A stretch of DNA of 11,758 nt from Oxalobacteraceae bacterium. Its GTDB lineage: Bacteria; Pseudomonadota; Gammaproteobacteria; Burkholderiales; Burkholderiaceae_D. Below, one piece after another: positions 1 to 6,778 of the stretch. Below the pieces are notes generated by a model, which did no database searches, was not told the DNA's origin, and saw only the letters and a program-made list of their open reading frames with translations. The translations under genes were made by a program, and so were the position numbers. The stretch is taken from contig JAIXQV010000135.1 in NCBI GenBank assembly GCA_027485535.1, forward strand, positions 1 to 11,758. Reading direction: 5' to 3'. How positions within the stretch are numbered: the stretch's first letter is position 1; the number at the start of each line of letters is the position of its first letter.

Positions 1-2
1 CC

Positions 3-407
3 TCAATTAATCGCGCAGACATGATCCAAAATCGCACGTGCTGGGGTGTTCGGATCAATATCGGTCCATCCCATCGTACCCTCGACTGACATCGAGGGTT
101 CCCCCTCTGCCATCGGGCTTTTGTAGTACGCGGCCGTTATCACTCGGTAACGCTTCTCTTTGCAATCGTAATTACGGACGACACGAACTGATTTATCACC
201 GTCCCTATCGGGTCTTTTATTGTCGATTAGCTCAGTAACAACTCTTTGATCGCCCTGAACGGTTATTTCATTTGATTCAATGAAAAAAACCTTACCGCGC
301 TTTGTTTCAGAAAGCTTAATCCACTCAGCTGCAGCAGGATTTTGCACAAGTACCAAAAGAGAAAGTAGGAAAGGAAGTCTCATGGATTTTATTTTTTGTA
401 ATTGCAT
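3..407 (-). CDS. Secreted surface-adhesin E-like protein
   Basis: A 134-residue exported protein. The N-terminus (residues 1-27) has basic residues, a leucine-rich core and an AAA|E cleavage site, so it should be a signal peptide. The mature part follows the surface-adhesin E-like pattern common in betaproteobacteria: an opening Trp (W29), a 'VFFIE' beta strand, a central Cys (C82, in YDCKEK), a late Trp (W114) and a closing Cys (C131) four residues from the end. The two cysteines probably form a disulfide in the periplasm or at the surface. No binding partner can be read from the sequence. ATG codons at 405-407 and 381-383 are both possible starts, and neither has a clear Shine-Dalgarno; the second gives a shorter signal peptide. 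A promoter-like pair lies just upstream at 428-456. The family call rests on pattern recognition only. Confidence 0.7.
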   Translation of the reverse strand: MQLQKIKSMRLPFLLSLLVLVQNPAAAEWIKLSETKRGKVFFIESNEITVQGDQRVVTELIDNKRPDRDGDKSVRVVRNYDCKEKRYRVITAAYYKSPMAEGEPSMSVEGTMGWTDIDPNTPARAILDHVCAIN

Positions 408-427
408 CAGTAGATTGATTCAATGAA

Positions 428-456
428 ATCCTATCATTGTAGATAGCGTTTGCCAA
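428..456 (-). promoter_or_regulatory. Candidate sigma70 promoter for the adhesin-E-like gene
   Basis: On the minus strand TTGGCA (451-456) and TAGGAT (428-433) are separated by 17 bases, about 20 bases upstream of the ATG at 405-407. A better -10 match, TACAAT (436-441), overlaps but lacks a good -35. The site lies directly after the dctP terminator, where the next leftward gene would need its own promoter. Confidence 0.4.
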
Positions 457-481
457 AGAAAAACGCGCCCTAAGGCGCGTT
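455..481 (-). terminator. Intrinsic terminator after dctP
   Basis: A perfect 8-bp stem, AACGCGCC (462-469) with GGCGCGTT (474-481), closes a 4-base loop. On the minus strand it is followed by TTTTTCTTT. It lies 41 bases beyond the dctP stop codon and marks the end of the TRAP cluster. Confidence 0.85.
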
Positions 482-522
482 GAAATAGCTCACTGCATCA
501 GGGCTCAGCCCTTACCCAAGCA

Positions 523-1557
523 TCAGGGTGATTTGACACCCGCTTCCTTTTGTACGCGCGCCAGCAAGGCCTTACCGACCCGGTCTTCCATCTTCTTATG
601 CACCGGCAGCAAGGCCTGCCGCCACTGCGCCAACTCTTCTGCACTCGGGCGATAAATCGCAGTGCGGCCAGTTTTTTGGATGGCTTCCATCGCAGCTGCA
701 CTCTCGCGCTCGATGGCGTTGTCGTTCATTTTGGTGGCCTCTGCCAGCGCGCCTTCCAGCGTGGTACGTATATCTGCCGGCAAGCCATCCCAGAATTTTT
801 TATTGGTAATGACCGCATAACCAATATAGCCATGATTGGTGACGGCTAAATGCTTCTGGGCCTCGTACACCTTCTGCGAATAGAAGTTAAGTGGCGGATT
901 TTCTGCCCCATCAACCACGCCCGTCTGTAGTGCCTGCACCATCTCAGAGAATGACATCACCTGCGGAATCGCACCGAGCGCGCGCATTTGCTCGTCGATG
1001 ACTTTCGATCCCTGTATGCGTATTTTCAAGCCACGCATATCTCCCGGGACACGAATCGGCTTGTTAGCCGACATCATTTTGAAGCCATTGTCCCAGTACG
1101 CGAGCCCCTTGATACCTTTCGGCTCCAGGACCGACAACATCTCTCGACCGAGTGGTCCATTGGTAATTCGCTGCACTGATGCACGATTTTCAAATAAAAA
1201 CGGCAGGTCAAATACCTCGAAATCGCGAATACCGAGCGAGCCAAACTTCGAAAGCGTCGGCGCCAACATCTGCACTGCACCCATCTGTAGCGCTTCTAGC
1301 TCTTCTTTGTCTTTGTACAGGGTGCTGTTCGGGTAAACATCGACCCTAACCTTGCCGCCAGTGCGCTGCTCGGCTAATTTCTTGAACAACTCAGCTGCAT
1401 CATTCTTCGGCGTTCCCTTCGCCGCGACATGGCTAAACTTGATCGTGATGGCAGGGTCAGCGGCATACGCTGAGTGCATGGCGCCGGTCGATAGCGGCAA
1501 CAGCAAGGCGACTAAGCCCTTGGTACAAATTCGAAATAAACGGTGCGGGGTTGTCAT
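523..1557 (-). CDS. dctP: TRAP transporter substrate-binding protein, DctP family
   Basis: A 344-residue periplasmic solute receptor that binds an organic acid and delivers it to the DctQM membrane complex. Residues 1-32 are a signal peptide ending AYA|AD. The mature protein begins with the family strand 'ITIKFSHV' (37-44), carries the conserved 'GLKIRIQGSKV' segment (R180, the position that salt-bridges the substrate carboxylate in this family), and has 'VVDGAENPPLNFYSQKVYE' near 214-232, a hallmark of the C4-dicarboxylate branch. The length is normal for DctP. The start is supported by GGAG about 7 bases upstream of ATG. It begins 29 bases after the SDR gene and ends at an intrinsic terminator, so it is probably the last gene of the transcript. 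The substrate cannot be fixed from sequence: C4-dicarboxylates, aromatic acids and 2-oxo acids are all possible. Confidence 0.93.
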   Translation of the reverse strand: MTTPHRLFRICTKGLVALLLPLSTGAMHSAYAADPAITIKFSHVAAKGTPKNDAAELFKKLAEQRTGGKVRVDVYPNSTLYKDKEELEALQMGAVQMLAPTLSKFGSLGIRDFEVFDLPFLFENRASVQRITNGPLGREMLSVLEPKGIKGLAYWDNGFKMMSANKPIRVPGDMRGLKIRIQGSKVIDEQMRALGAIPQVMSFSEMVQALQTGVVDGAENPPLNFYSQKVYEAQKHLAVTNHGYIGYAVITNKKFWDGLPADIRTTLEGALAEATKMNDNAIERESAAAMEAIQKTGRTAIYRPSAEELAQWRQALLPVHKKMEDRVGKALLARVQKEAGVKSP

Positions 1558-1586
1558 GCTGAACTCCGTACTGATGAATGTTGAGA

Positions 1587-2372
1587 TTAAAACGTTCCGG
1601 GATAAGCGCCACCATCGAGCAGAATATTTTGCCCGTTGATGTAGCCCGCATGAATGCTACACAAGAAGGCACAAGTCGCACCGAATTCATCGGCCGTACC
1701 AAAACGTCTTGCGGGGTTACCATTACGACGCGCAGCGATCAGTGTCTCGATCTCTTGCCCGGTGGCTTTGGCCGAAGCCTCAAAGGTGGCGCGTAAGCGA
1801 TCGGTTTCAAATGGCCCTGGCAGCATGTTATTAATGGTGACATTCTTATGCGCTACGGTACGCGACAAACCAGCCACGAAACCCGTCAGGCCTGTACGCG
1901 CACCATTGGAGAGACCCAAAATATCAATCGGTGCCTTCACCGCACCTGAGGTGATGTTGATAATGCGGCCGAAGCCGCGCGCCATCATGCCGTCGATGGT
2001 GGCGCGTATCAGCTCAATGGGTGTGAGCATATTGGCGTCAAGGGCCGCGATCCAGTGCTCACGCTCCCAGTTCCGAAAATCACCGGGTGGTGGACCGCCC
2101 GCGTTGGTGACTAGAATGTCGGGGTCGGGGCACGCGGCGAGCACTTGCTGGCGACCTTCTGCGGTGGTGATGTCGGTCGCGACGAAATTCACCTCAACCG
2201 CAGAGCCGACTTGAGCGCGAATCTGCTGCACCGTGGCTTCAAGGTTCGCCGCATTGCGCGCTACCAAAGTGACATGCACGCCCTCTTTCGCCAAGGCCTC
2301 AGCACAACCACGTCCTAGGCCTTTGCTCGCACCACCGACCAGTGCACGCTTGCCGCGAATACCAAGATCCAT
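1587..2372 (-). CDS. SDR-family oxidoreductase, BKR-like, lacking YxxxK
   Basis: A 261-residue Rossmann-fold short-chain dehydrogenase/reductase homologue. The dinucleotide loop is GGASKGLG (13-20), followed by NAGG (90-93) and the C-terminal 'GQNILLDGGAYPG' typical of 3-oxoacyl-ACP-reductase-like SDRs. Asn114 and Ser142 of the catalytic tetrad are present. The Tyr and Lys of YxxxK are replaced by Ser155 and Arg159 (SNGAR). This matches a known subgroup of BKR-like SDRs described as lacking a perfect catalytic tetrad, so the change may be ancestral rather than recent damage. The start has a strong GGGAG 9 bases upstream. The gene sits between dctM and dctP, 29 bases before the latter, so its product may act on the transported acid or a derivative. 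Whether it is an active reductase is uncertain. Confidence 0.85.
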   Translation of the reverse strand: MDLGIRGKRALVGGASKGLGRGCAEALAKEGVHVTLVARNAANLEATVQQIRAQVGSAVEVNFVATDITTAEGRQQVLAACPDPDILVTNAGGPPPGDFRNWEREHWIAALDANMLTPIELIRATIDGMMARGFGRIINITSGAVKAPIDILGLSNGARTGLTGFVAGLSRTVAHKNVTINNMLPGPFETDRLRATFEASAKATGQEIETLIAARRNGNPARRFGTADEFGATCAFLCSIHAGYINGQNILLDGGAYPGTF

Positions 2373-2541
2373 TTGCTATCTCCCGAGAGTCACTCGATAA
2401 AAATTTAACCAGCGCTGTTGCCGATACCTTAATCGAAGCACCGCACCGTTGAACTATCCTAGCTTTTAAGGGAACACCGGTGAATGCTTGCTTTGTCATT
2501 TCGGCGGAGGCCAAAACCCAGAAAAATCAAGACGCTGAATA

Positions 2542-2555
2542 CTCGCCTAGGCGAG
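2542..2555. other. Perfect 14-bp palindrome between dctM and the SDR gene
   Basis: CTCGCCTAGGCGAG is exactly self-complementary, and the two bases outside a single mismatch on each side pair as well (AT...AT). It lies 29 bases beyond the TAG that would end full-length dctM and 170 bases before the SDR start. No T-tract follows directly on either strand, so a regulator-binding site or an mRNA stability hairpin fits at least as well as a terminator. Confidence 0.4.
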
Positions 2556-2583
2556 CATAATGAATCAACAAGCGTTCTTCATT

Positions 2584-3867
2584 CTACCCGCCGAATAAAA
2601 GCCGGGGTAACCACAGCGAAATCTGCGGTACGTAGGTCACCAGCATTAAAAAACCCACCATGGTCGCCAGCCACGGCAAAACAGCCACCGTTCATTCGGT
2701 AATGCCCATTTTGGTGATGCCCGAGGCCACGTAGAGGTTTAAGCCCACCGGCGGATGGCACATACCGATTTCCATATTGACCACCATGATGATGCCGAAG
2801 TGCACCGGGTCAATGCCGAGTGCCGTCGCCACCGGAAACAGGATGGGCGCCATGATCAGCACGATGGACGACGGCTCCATCACATTACCCGCCAACAGCA
2901 GCAGTAGGTTTACCACCAACAGAAAACCGACCTGACCAAAACCTTTATCAATGATCCAGGCCGCCATCGCCTGCGGTATGCCTTCGCTGGTCATCAGAAA
3001 TGAGAACAGCACAGCGTTGGTGATGATGTAAAGCAGCATGGCCGACATTGCCGCCGAGCTGAGGAGTACCTTGCCGACATCTTTGATCTTCAGATCACGG
3101 TACACAAACACCGCGATCACACACGCATAAACCGCCGACACCGCAGCCGCTTCAGTTGGCGTGAACAGGCCGCTATAAATGCCGCCCATCACCACCACAA
3201 TCAGCAGCAAGCCCCAAGCGCTATCGCGAAACGCACGGCCGCGCTCTGCCCATGTGGCCGGTGCCATTCGTGGATAGCCTTTTTTACGCGCCAGTACCCA
3301 TGTGGTCAGACCGAGCAGAAAAGCTAGCATCAGCCCGGGTATCACGCCCGCCATAAATAGCTTACCGACTGAAGTGTTGGTCGATACCGAGTACATCACC
3401 ATCACGATCGATGGCGGAATCAAAATACCGAGTGCGCCCGAGGTAGTGATCACGCCCGCACCGAAAGATTTTGGGTAACCCTGCTGCACCATCGCCGGCA
3501 AAATTATCGAGCCGATTGCAACCACTGTTGCCGGTGACGACCCCGACACTGCCGCAAACAGCGCGCACGCCATTACTCCTGCCAACGCCAAGCCACCATG
3601 CCAGTGGCCGACCATGGAGGTCGCAAAGTTAATCATGCGACGCGCCACGCCACCGTGCGTGAGGAATCCGCCCGCCAGGATAAAAAACGGGATCGCCATG
3701 ATCTCGAATTTTTCGATACCGGTGAACAGTTTCAATGCCACCGCCTGAACCGGTACTTCTGTCATGGTGAACAGGAAAGTCAGCACCGTCAGGCCGAGCG
3801 CAATCGAGATTGGCATGCCGGTCAGCATCAGCGCAATCAGCAGCATAAAAATCAGCGCGGCATTCAT
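2584..3867 (-). pseudogene. dctM: TRAP transporter large permease DctM, interrupted by in-frame TGA
   Basis: The large membrane subunit of a TRAP transporter, which moves the substrate from DctP across the inner membrane with sodium. The open part (3867 to 2692) encodes 391 residues with many hydrophobic helices and the family motifs AIPFFILAGG, AAVSGSSPATVVAIGSI, GILIPPSI, LFTPTEAAAV, and VNMEIGMCHPPVGLNLYV near the end. It then meets TGA at 2692-2694. The same frame continues for 35 sense codons to TAG at 2584-2586 and encodes the family's usual ending, with TVAVLPW, a hydrophobic helix and TYVPQISLWLPRLL. Total length with the stop read through is 427, normal for DctM, so a nonsense change or base-call error is likely. 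The product as written lacks the last helix. ATG overlaps the dctQ stop (ATGA) and has GAGGGG upstream. Confidence 0.85.
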
Positions 3868-4424
3868 TGGCGCCCCTCTGCCGTATCGTTGTTTAAACCC
3901 TCAACATGTGAGTGGTCGTGGGTCGGCAACTCACCACCGCGTGAGAACTGCCAAGCCACTTGCAGAAACCGCGCACTCATCAGTGCGGATCCCAACGGGA
4001 TCGCCAGGTAGACGATCCAGATCGGTACCTCCATTACCTCTGAGGTACTCGAGGTAGCGGAGCGCTCGAGCACGAAATCTGCACCGAGCACGGCAATCAC
4101 GCCCGTAAACAAGGCGCCCGACAGCAAGCCGAACAAAATAAAGCGACGCTGCAACGGTGTTGGCAGGCGATTGACCAGCACATCTACGCCCACGTGAATC
4201 CCGGTACGTACCCCATACGCAGCACCAAACTTGGCCATCCATACGAAGAGATAAATCGTCAGCTCTTGCGCCCAGCTCGTATCTATACGTAGCAGCAGAT
4301 CTTGCAGCACCGGTAGCGGCAAGCCTGATGCGTAGCGATGAACGACTGCAATAAAAATCACCAGCGTCGCCGCCGCCATCAGGAAGGCAATTAGCCACTC
4401 TTCGAGATGGTCGAGAATTTTCAT
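3864..4424 (-). CDS. dctQ: TRAP transporter small permease DctQ
   Basis: A 186-residue inner-membrane protein, the small subunit that pairs with DctM. Four hydrophobic helices can be seen, roughly at 10-29, 53-71, 94-115 and 134-155. The second carries the family signature SWAQELTIYLFVWMAKFGAAYG (50-71), with the conserved Trp and Glu. It is followed by GIHVGVDVLV (75-84), matching the DctQ 'H.....D' pattern. The C-terminal tail (162-186) is hydrophilic and His-containing (HDHSH), longer than needed for the fold. The stop overlaps the dctM start by four bases (ATGA), so the two are translationally coupled. The start has no evident Shine-Dalgarno; it begins 27 bases after the MAPEG stop and could be translated by ribosomes leaving that gene. 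Confidence 0.9.
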   Translation of the reverse strand: MKILDHLEEWLIAFLMAAATLVIFIAVVHRYASGLPLPVLQDLLLRIDTSWAQELTIYLFVWMAKFGAAYGVRTGIHVGVDVLVNRLPTPLQRRFILFGLLSGALFTGVIAVLGADFVLERSATSSTSEVMEVPIWIVYLAIPLGSALMSARFLQVAWQFSRGGELPTHDHSHVEGLNNDTAEGRQ

Positions 4425-4451
4425 GGGGATATTATTTGAGCGGCGGCGGGG

Positions 4452-4826
4452 TTAAATTGCCAGCAGGTACAGACGGATCGCTGCAATCCAAGCGACCAGC
4501 CAAACAATTGTCCTTAGCGTCGCACGGTTGGTGACATAACAGTAGATGTAAAGAATGCGTGCTGCGATATACACCCAGCAGGCTTGCGCAATGACAGCAG
4601 GGTCGGTTTGGGTAACCAAGGCCAGCAATACCCCGCACGCAAACAATGGGAACGCCTCGAAACTATTTTGCTGCGCGGCGTTTGCACGAGCGCGCCAGTC
4701 ATCCTGATCCGCCATCCAGGCACGGGGCTGGCTATTGTCGTAATCGTGCGCGCGCCACTTGGCAATACCGGCGCAAACAATCGGCAATAACCCAGCGATC
4801 AATAATATGGCAACAATTTGATTCAT
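4452..4826 (-). CDS. MAPEG-family integral membrane protein
   Basis: A 124-residue protein with four hydrophobic stretches, typical in length for bacterial MAPEG (membrane-associated eicosanoid and glutathione metabolism) proteins. The diagnostic segment is RARANAAQQNSFEAFPLFA (numbering from the chosen start, about 46-64), followed by YIAARILYIYCYV (about 84-96), both matching the family's 'R..NA..N..E.FP.F' and 'AR..Y...Y' patterns. The usual His of bacterial homologues in the first motif is Gln here. The ATG at 4824-4826 is preferred over an in-frame one ten codons upstream, because GGGAG lies 9 bases before it and the protein then begins at the first membrane helix. It ends 27 bases before dctQ and follows the barrel gene by 80 bases. 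Enzymatic activity is unknown; many bacterial members are uncharacterised. Confidence 0.8.
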   Translation of the reverse strand: MNQIVAILLIAGLLPIVCAGIAKWRAHDYDNSQPRAWMADQDDWRARANAAQQNSFEAFPLFACGVLLALVTQTDPAVIAQACWVYIAARILYIYCYVTNRATLRTIVWLVAWIAAIRLYLLAI

Positions 4827-4906
4827 GAAGGTCTTCTCCCAGCAATCAATAAGCACCTAGTTGCTTGATGACCGAAACTAACGCCACACCAATAAGGTCA
4901 ATGCCA

Positions 4907-5746
4907 TCAAAAGAAATGCCGCATCCCTAGTTCGAAACTCCACTGCATGCCGAATCGCTGATCTGTGCCGCTCAGGCCGGTACCAGGCCGAACATAAAAT
5001 CCGGTTTTGGGCAGAATGAATTTTCCTAGCTCTACTTTGATTTGTGAACTGGCACGATCCGCGTTTTGATGATCAAACCAGTGAGCATATTCAATAAAAC
5101 TGTATGCCTTCGCCGGCCAACGGGTAAGGATTGACGCCCTCAAGTTAGTGTATTGCACATCCTCGCGGCTAGCATCACCACCAATCGACTTGCCATATTG
5201 AATATAAGGGAAAAACACTGATTTTGCCTGCGGTAGATCGATCGCCGCGAATGCAAACGTCCCCAAAACATGCTTACCCGAACCCAGCGCGGCGCTGCTG
5301 GCGGTATCGAATGTTAATTCAGAGCCCACCACGACCGAGTAGTCGTCGGTTCGTAATGCGCGCCACGCGACGCGGGTGAGTAAGTTGCCAATGCCAGCAC
5401 TGGCACCTCCGGTAGCGGGGTCATAGCGCGCTATGGGTAACTCTGTACGAAAGCCCAATGATTTACTGAAGGCGTATTCGAAACGCGGCACCAAGGTCTG
5501 CATGGATGCATTGCCATAATCAACGAACTCCGAACGTAAATCGAAACGGTTTTTAAAATCGGTCGGGTCGATACGCTTAGCAATATCAACCGTACTGGTG
5601 ACCGGCGCCGGTACCGCAGCTGCTTGATTCGGAGTTTGGATTGCGCCCTCTTCCGCCTGAATTGACAGCGGGATGGCCAAACCAATGAATAAGGGGAGAA
5701 AAACTTGGTTTATCCTGCACAGAAGCGGGCGTGGTCTATGGATCAT
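4907..5746 (-). CDS. Outer-membrane beta-barrel protein, transporter-like
   Basis: A 279-residue exported protein from the preferred ATG at 5744-5746. That start gives a normal signal peptide (basic n-region with RPR, core VFLPLFIGLAIPLS, cleavage IQA|EE). An ATG 19 codons upstream (5801-5803) would give an unusually long leader. A short Ala/Pro-rich linker follows. The rest alternates polar and hydrophobic residues with many aromatic positions and ends in a terminal Phe (RHFF), the C-terminal signature recognised during outer-membrane barrel insertion. The segment 'FELRTELPIARY'-like (FRTELPIARYDP), then GIGNLLTR, recalls the barrel family annotated as 'transporter' or MetA-pathway-of-phenol-degradation-like. 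No plug domain is visible. The gene diverges from the winged-helix gene at 5972. Substrate unknown. Confidence 0.7.
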   Translation of the reverse strand: MIHRPRPLLCRINQVFLPLFIGLAIPLSIQAEEGAIQTPNQAAAVPAPVTSTVDIAKRIDPTDFKNRFDLRSEFVDYGNASMQTLVPRFEYAFSKSLGFRTELPIARYDPATGGASAGIGNLLTRVAWRALRTDDYSVVVGSELTFDTASSAALGSGKHVLGTFAFAAIDLPQAKSVFFPYIQYGKSIGGDASREDVQYTNLRASILTRWPAKAYSFIEYAHWFDHQNADRASSQIKVELGKFILPKTGFYVRPGTGLSGTDQRFGMQWSFELGMRHFF

Positions 5747-5812
5747 GCGGAGAAGATGGTAGATTTGGCGAGGATTCAGTCCAAAAGCTGAACAGCTTAT
5801 CATGCTGCTCTC

Positions 5813-5828
5813 GTCAAAGGCCTTTGAC
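5813..5828. promoter_or_regulatory. Perfect 16-bp palindrome in the divergent intergenic region
   Basis: GTCAAAGGCCTTTGAC is exactly self-complementary. It sits between the barrel gene (start 5746) and the divergent winged-helix gene (start 5972), a usual place for a dimeric regulator's operator. No poly-T follows on either strand, which argues against a terminator. Assigning it to the adjacent winged-helix protein is inference. Confidence 0.45.
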
Positions 5829-5898
5829 CAACTTCCTTGAAATAAATCTGGCGCTGAAAAAATCCGCCTGCCGGTTTGTTCGTTAATCGTAAATAAAC

Positions 5899-5926
5899 TT
5901 GGGCGCCTTCGGCTCGCTGATATGAT
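5899..5926 (+). promoter_or_regulatory. Candidate promoter for the winged-helix gene
   Basis: TTGGGC (5899-5904) and TATGAT (5921-5926) are 16 bases apart. The -10 matches five of six consensus bases and the -35 is weak. The start of transcription would fall near 5933, about 40 bases before the ATG. A small hairpin, CGGG-AAAAA-CCCG (5930-5942), would be at the 5' end of the transcript. Confidence 0.4.
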
Positions 5927-5971
5927 TCACGGGAAAAACCCGGATTTTCATGCTTAGGTGATAGGAAAACG

Positions 5972-6382
5972 ATGGACGCAAAAGAATTCGCGCGATTTTT
6001 CGGGGGCTTTTCCACCGAAAAGCGAGTCAAGCTCATTGCTGCGCTGGCAGAGGCTGGCAAGCCTGGACTCAGCCTGATTGACCTTTCGCGCAAAACCGAT
6101 TTATCAGTGATTGATATCGGCAACGTTGCGGAGGCGTTGCTGATGATGGACTTGATGAATATTTCCGTCAAAGGCGAAAACAAAATGCTGTTTATCAACT
6201 TTGATGTAATGAGTAAATTATTTGACGAGGCTTATCACACCTTCGGACAAGGCAGATTTGTTCGGCTCGAGGAAGAGAGAGCAGCAGCGGAAGCAGCAGA
6301 ATTAGCCGAAGCGGCCGCGGCGGCTGAAGCTGCAGCAGCGTCGGATAAATCAAGCGAAAAATCAACGCCGACCAAAGCTTAG
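5972..6382 (+). CDS. Winged-helix (ArsR-like) putative regulator with Ala/Glu-rich tail
   Basis: A 136-residue protein. Residues about 3-85 resemble a winged helix-turn-helix domain of ArsR type: FSTEKRVKLIAALAEAG (13-29) as the first helix, then GLSLIDLSRKTDLSVIDIGNVAEALLMMDL (32-61) as the helix-turn-helix with the 'L..L...GL' logic, and MNISVKGENKMLFIN (62-76) as the beta wing. No metal-binding cysteine pair is present; the protein has no Cys at all. Residues about 99-123 are almost only Ala and Glu and should form a charged helix, ending in a short Ser/Lys/Thr tail. AGGA sits just upstream of the ATG. It is divergent from the barrel gene, with a palindrome between them. Its target and effector are unknown. 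Confidence 0.65.
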   Translation: MDAKEFARFFGGFSTEKRVKLIAALAEAGKPGLSLIDLSRKTDLSVIDIGNVAEALLMMDLMNISVKGENKMLFINFDVMSKLFDEAYHTFGQGRFVRLEEERAAAEAAELAEAAAAAEAAAASDKSSEKSTPTKA

Positions 6383-6434
6383 TCAGACTTGGCAGGTCTT
6401 ACGGCGACAGCCTCCCAGCAAGCTGGCGAGACGC

Positions 6435-6680
6435 TTAGTTGGTCTTGGCCTCACAGCCGTATCGGCTGGTGCAAAGTAGTAATCCACACTCGGTATCGAG
6501 ATGCTTGGGTTTCATTGCCAAAGCTTCACAGCGCTGCTTCTGTATCGCCCAAGACTTTCCTGAAAAATCAAACACGCTGTAGTGATAGCGTGCTTCTCCA
6601 TCCGAGCCAAGCTTGGTGGTAGTACACGCAGCCGACATTAGTACAAATATGAGCAAGAGACTTTTGAGTGTTTTCAGCAT
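6435..6680 (-). CDS. Small Cys-rich putative lipoprotein
   Basis: An 81-residue protein from the ATG at 6678-6680. It starts with a lipoprotein-like signal (MLKTLKS, then a hydrophobic core, then LMSAAC), with the lipidated Cys expected at 19; Ser at -3 is not the ideal lipobox residue. After it lie four more cysteines (51, 65, 70, 76), enough for two disulfides. I recognise no family. A TTG-initiated frame extends 34 codons further upstream and overlaps the DUF393 stop, but it would bury the signal peptide, so I reject it. The gene follows the DUF393 thiol-disulfide oxidoreductase by 98 bases on the same strand, which could be functionally related to its cysteines. It converges with the winged-helix gene, whose end is 52 bases away. 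Confidence 0.6.
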   Translation of the reverse strand: MLKTLKSLLLIFVLMSAACTTTKLGSDGEARYHYSVFDFSGKSWAIQKQRCEALAMKPKHLDTECGLLLCTSRYGCEAKTN

Positions 6681-6778
6681 ATGCTTTCTGTAAAACCTAG
6701 TGCCCACCTGATGAAGCCGAAGGGCTGAAAAATCGTCAGTGAATAAAAGTCTATTCAAATTGGGCGAGATGCGTGATG

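Noticed and set aside
2584..2694. UGA in dctM as selenocysteine or reassigned sense codon
   Set aside because: No selenocysteine role is known in TRAP permeases, several neighbouring genes (dctP, dctQ, the barrel gene, DUF393) use TGA as a normal stop, and I see no convincing structure just after it.
6383..6434. Possible terminator between the winged-helix and lipoprotein genes (CCAGC-AA-GCTGG, 6415-6426)
   Set aside because: The stem is only five base pairs with a two-base loop and no T-tract.
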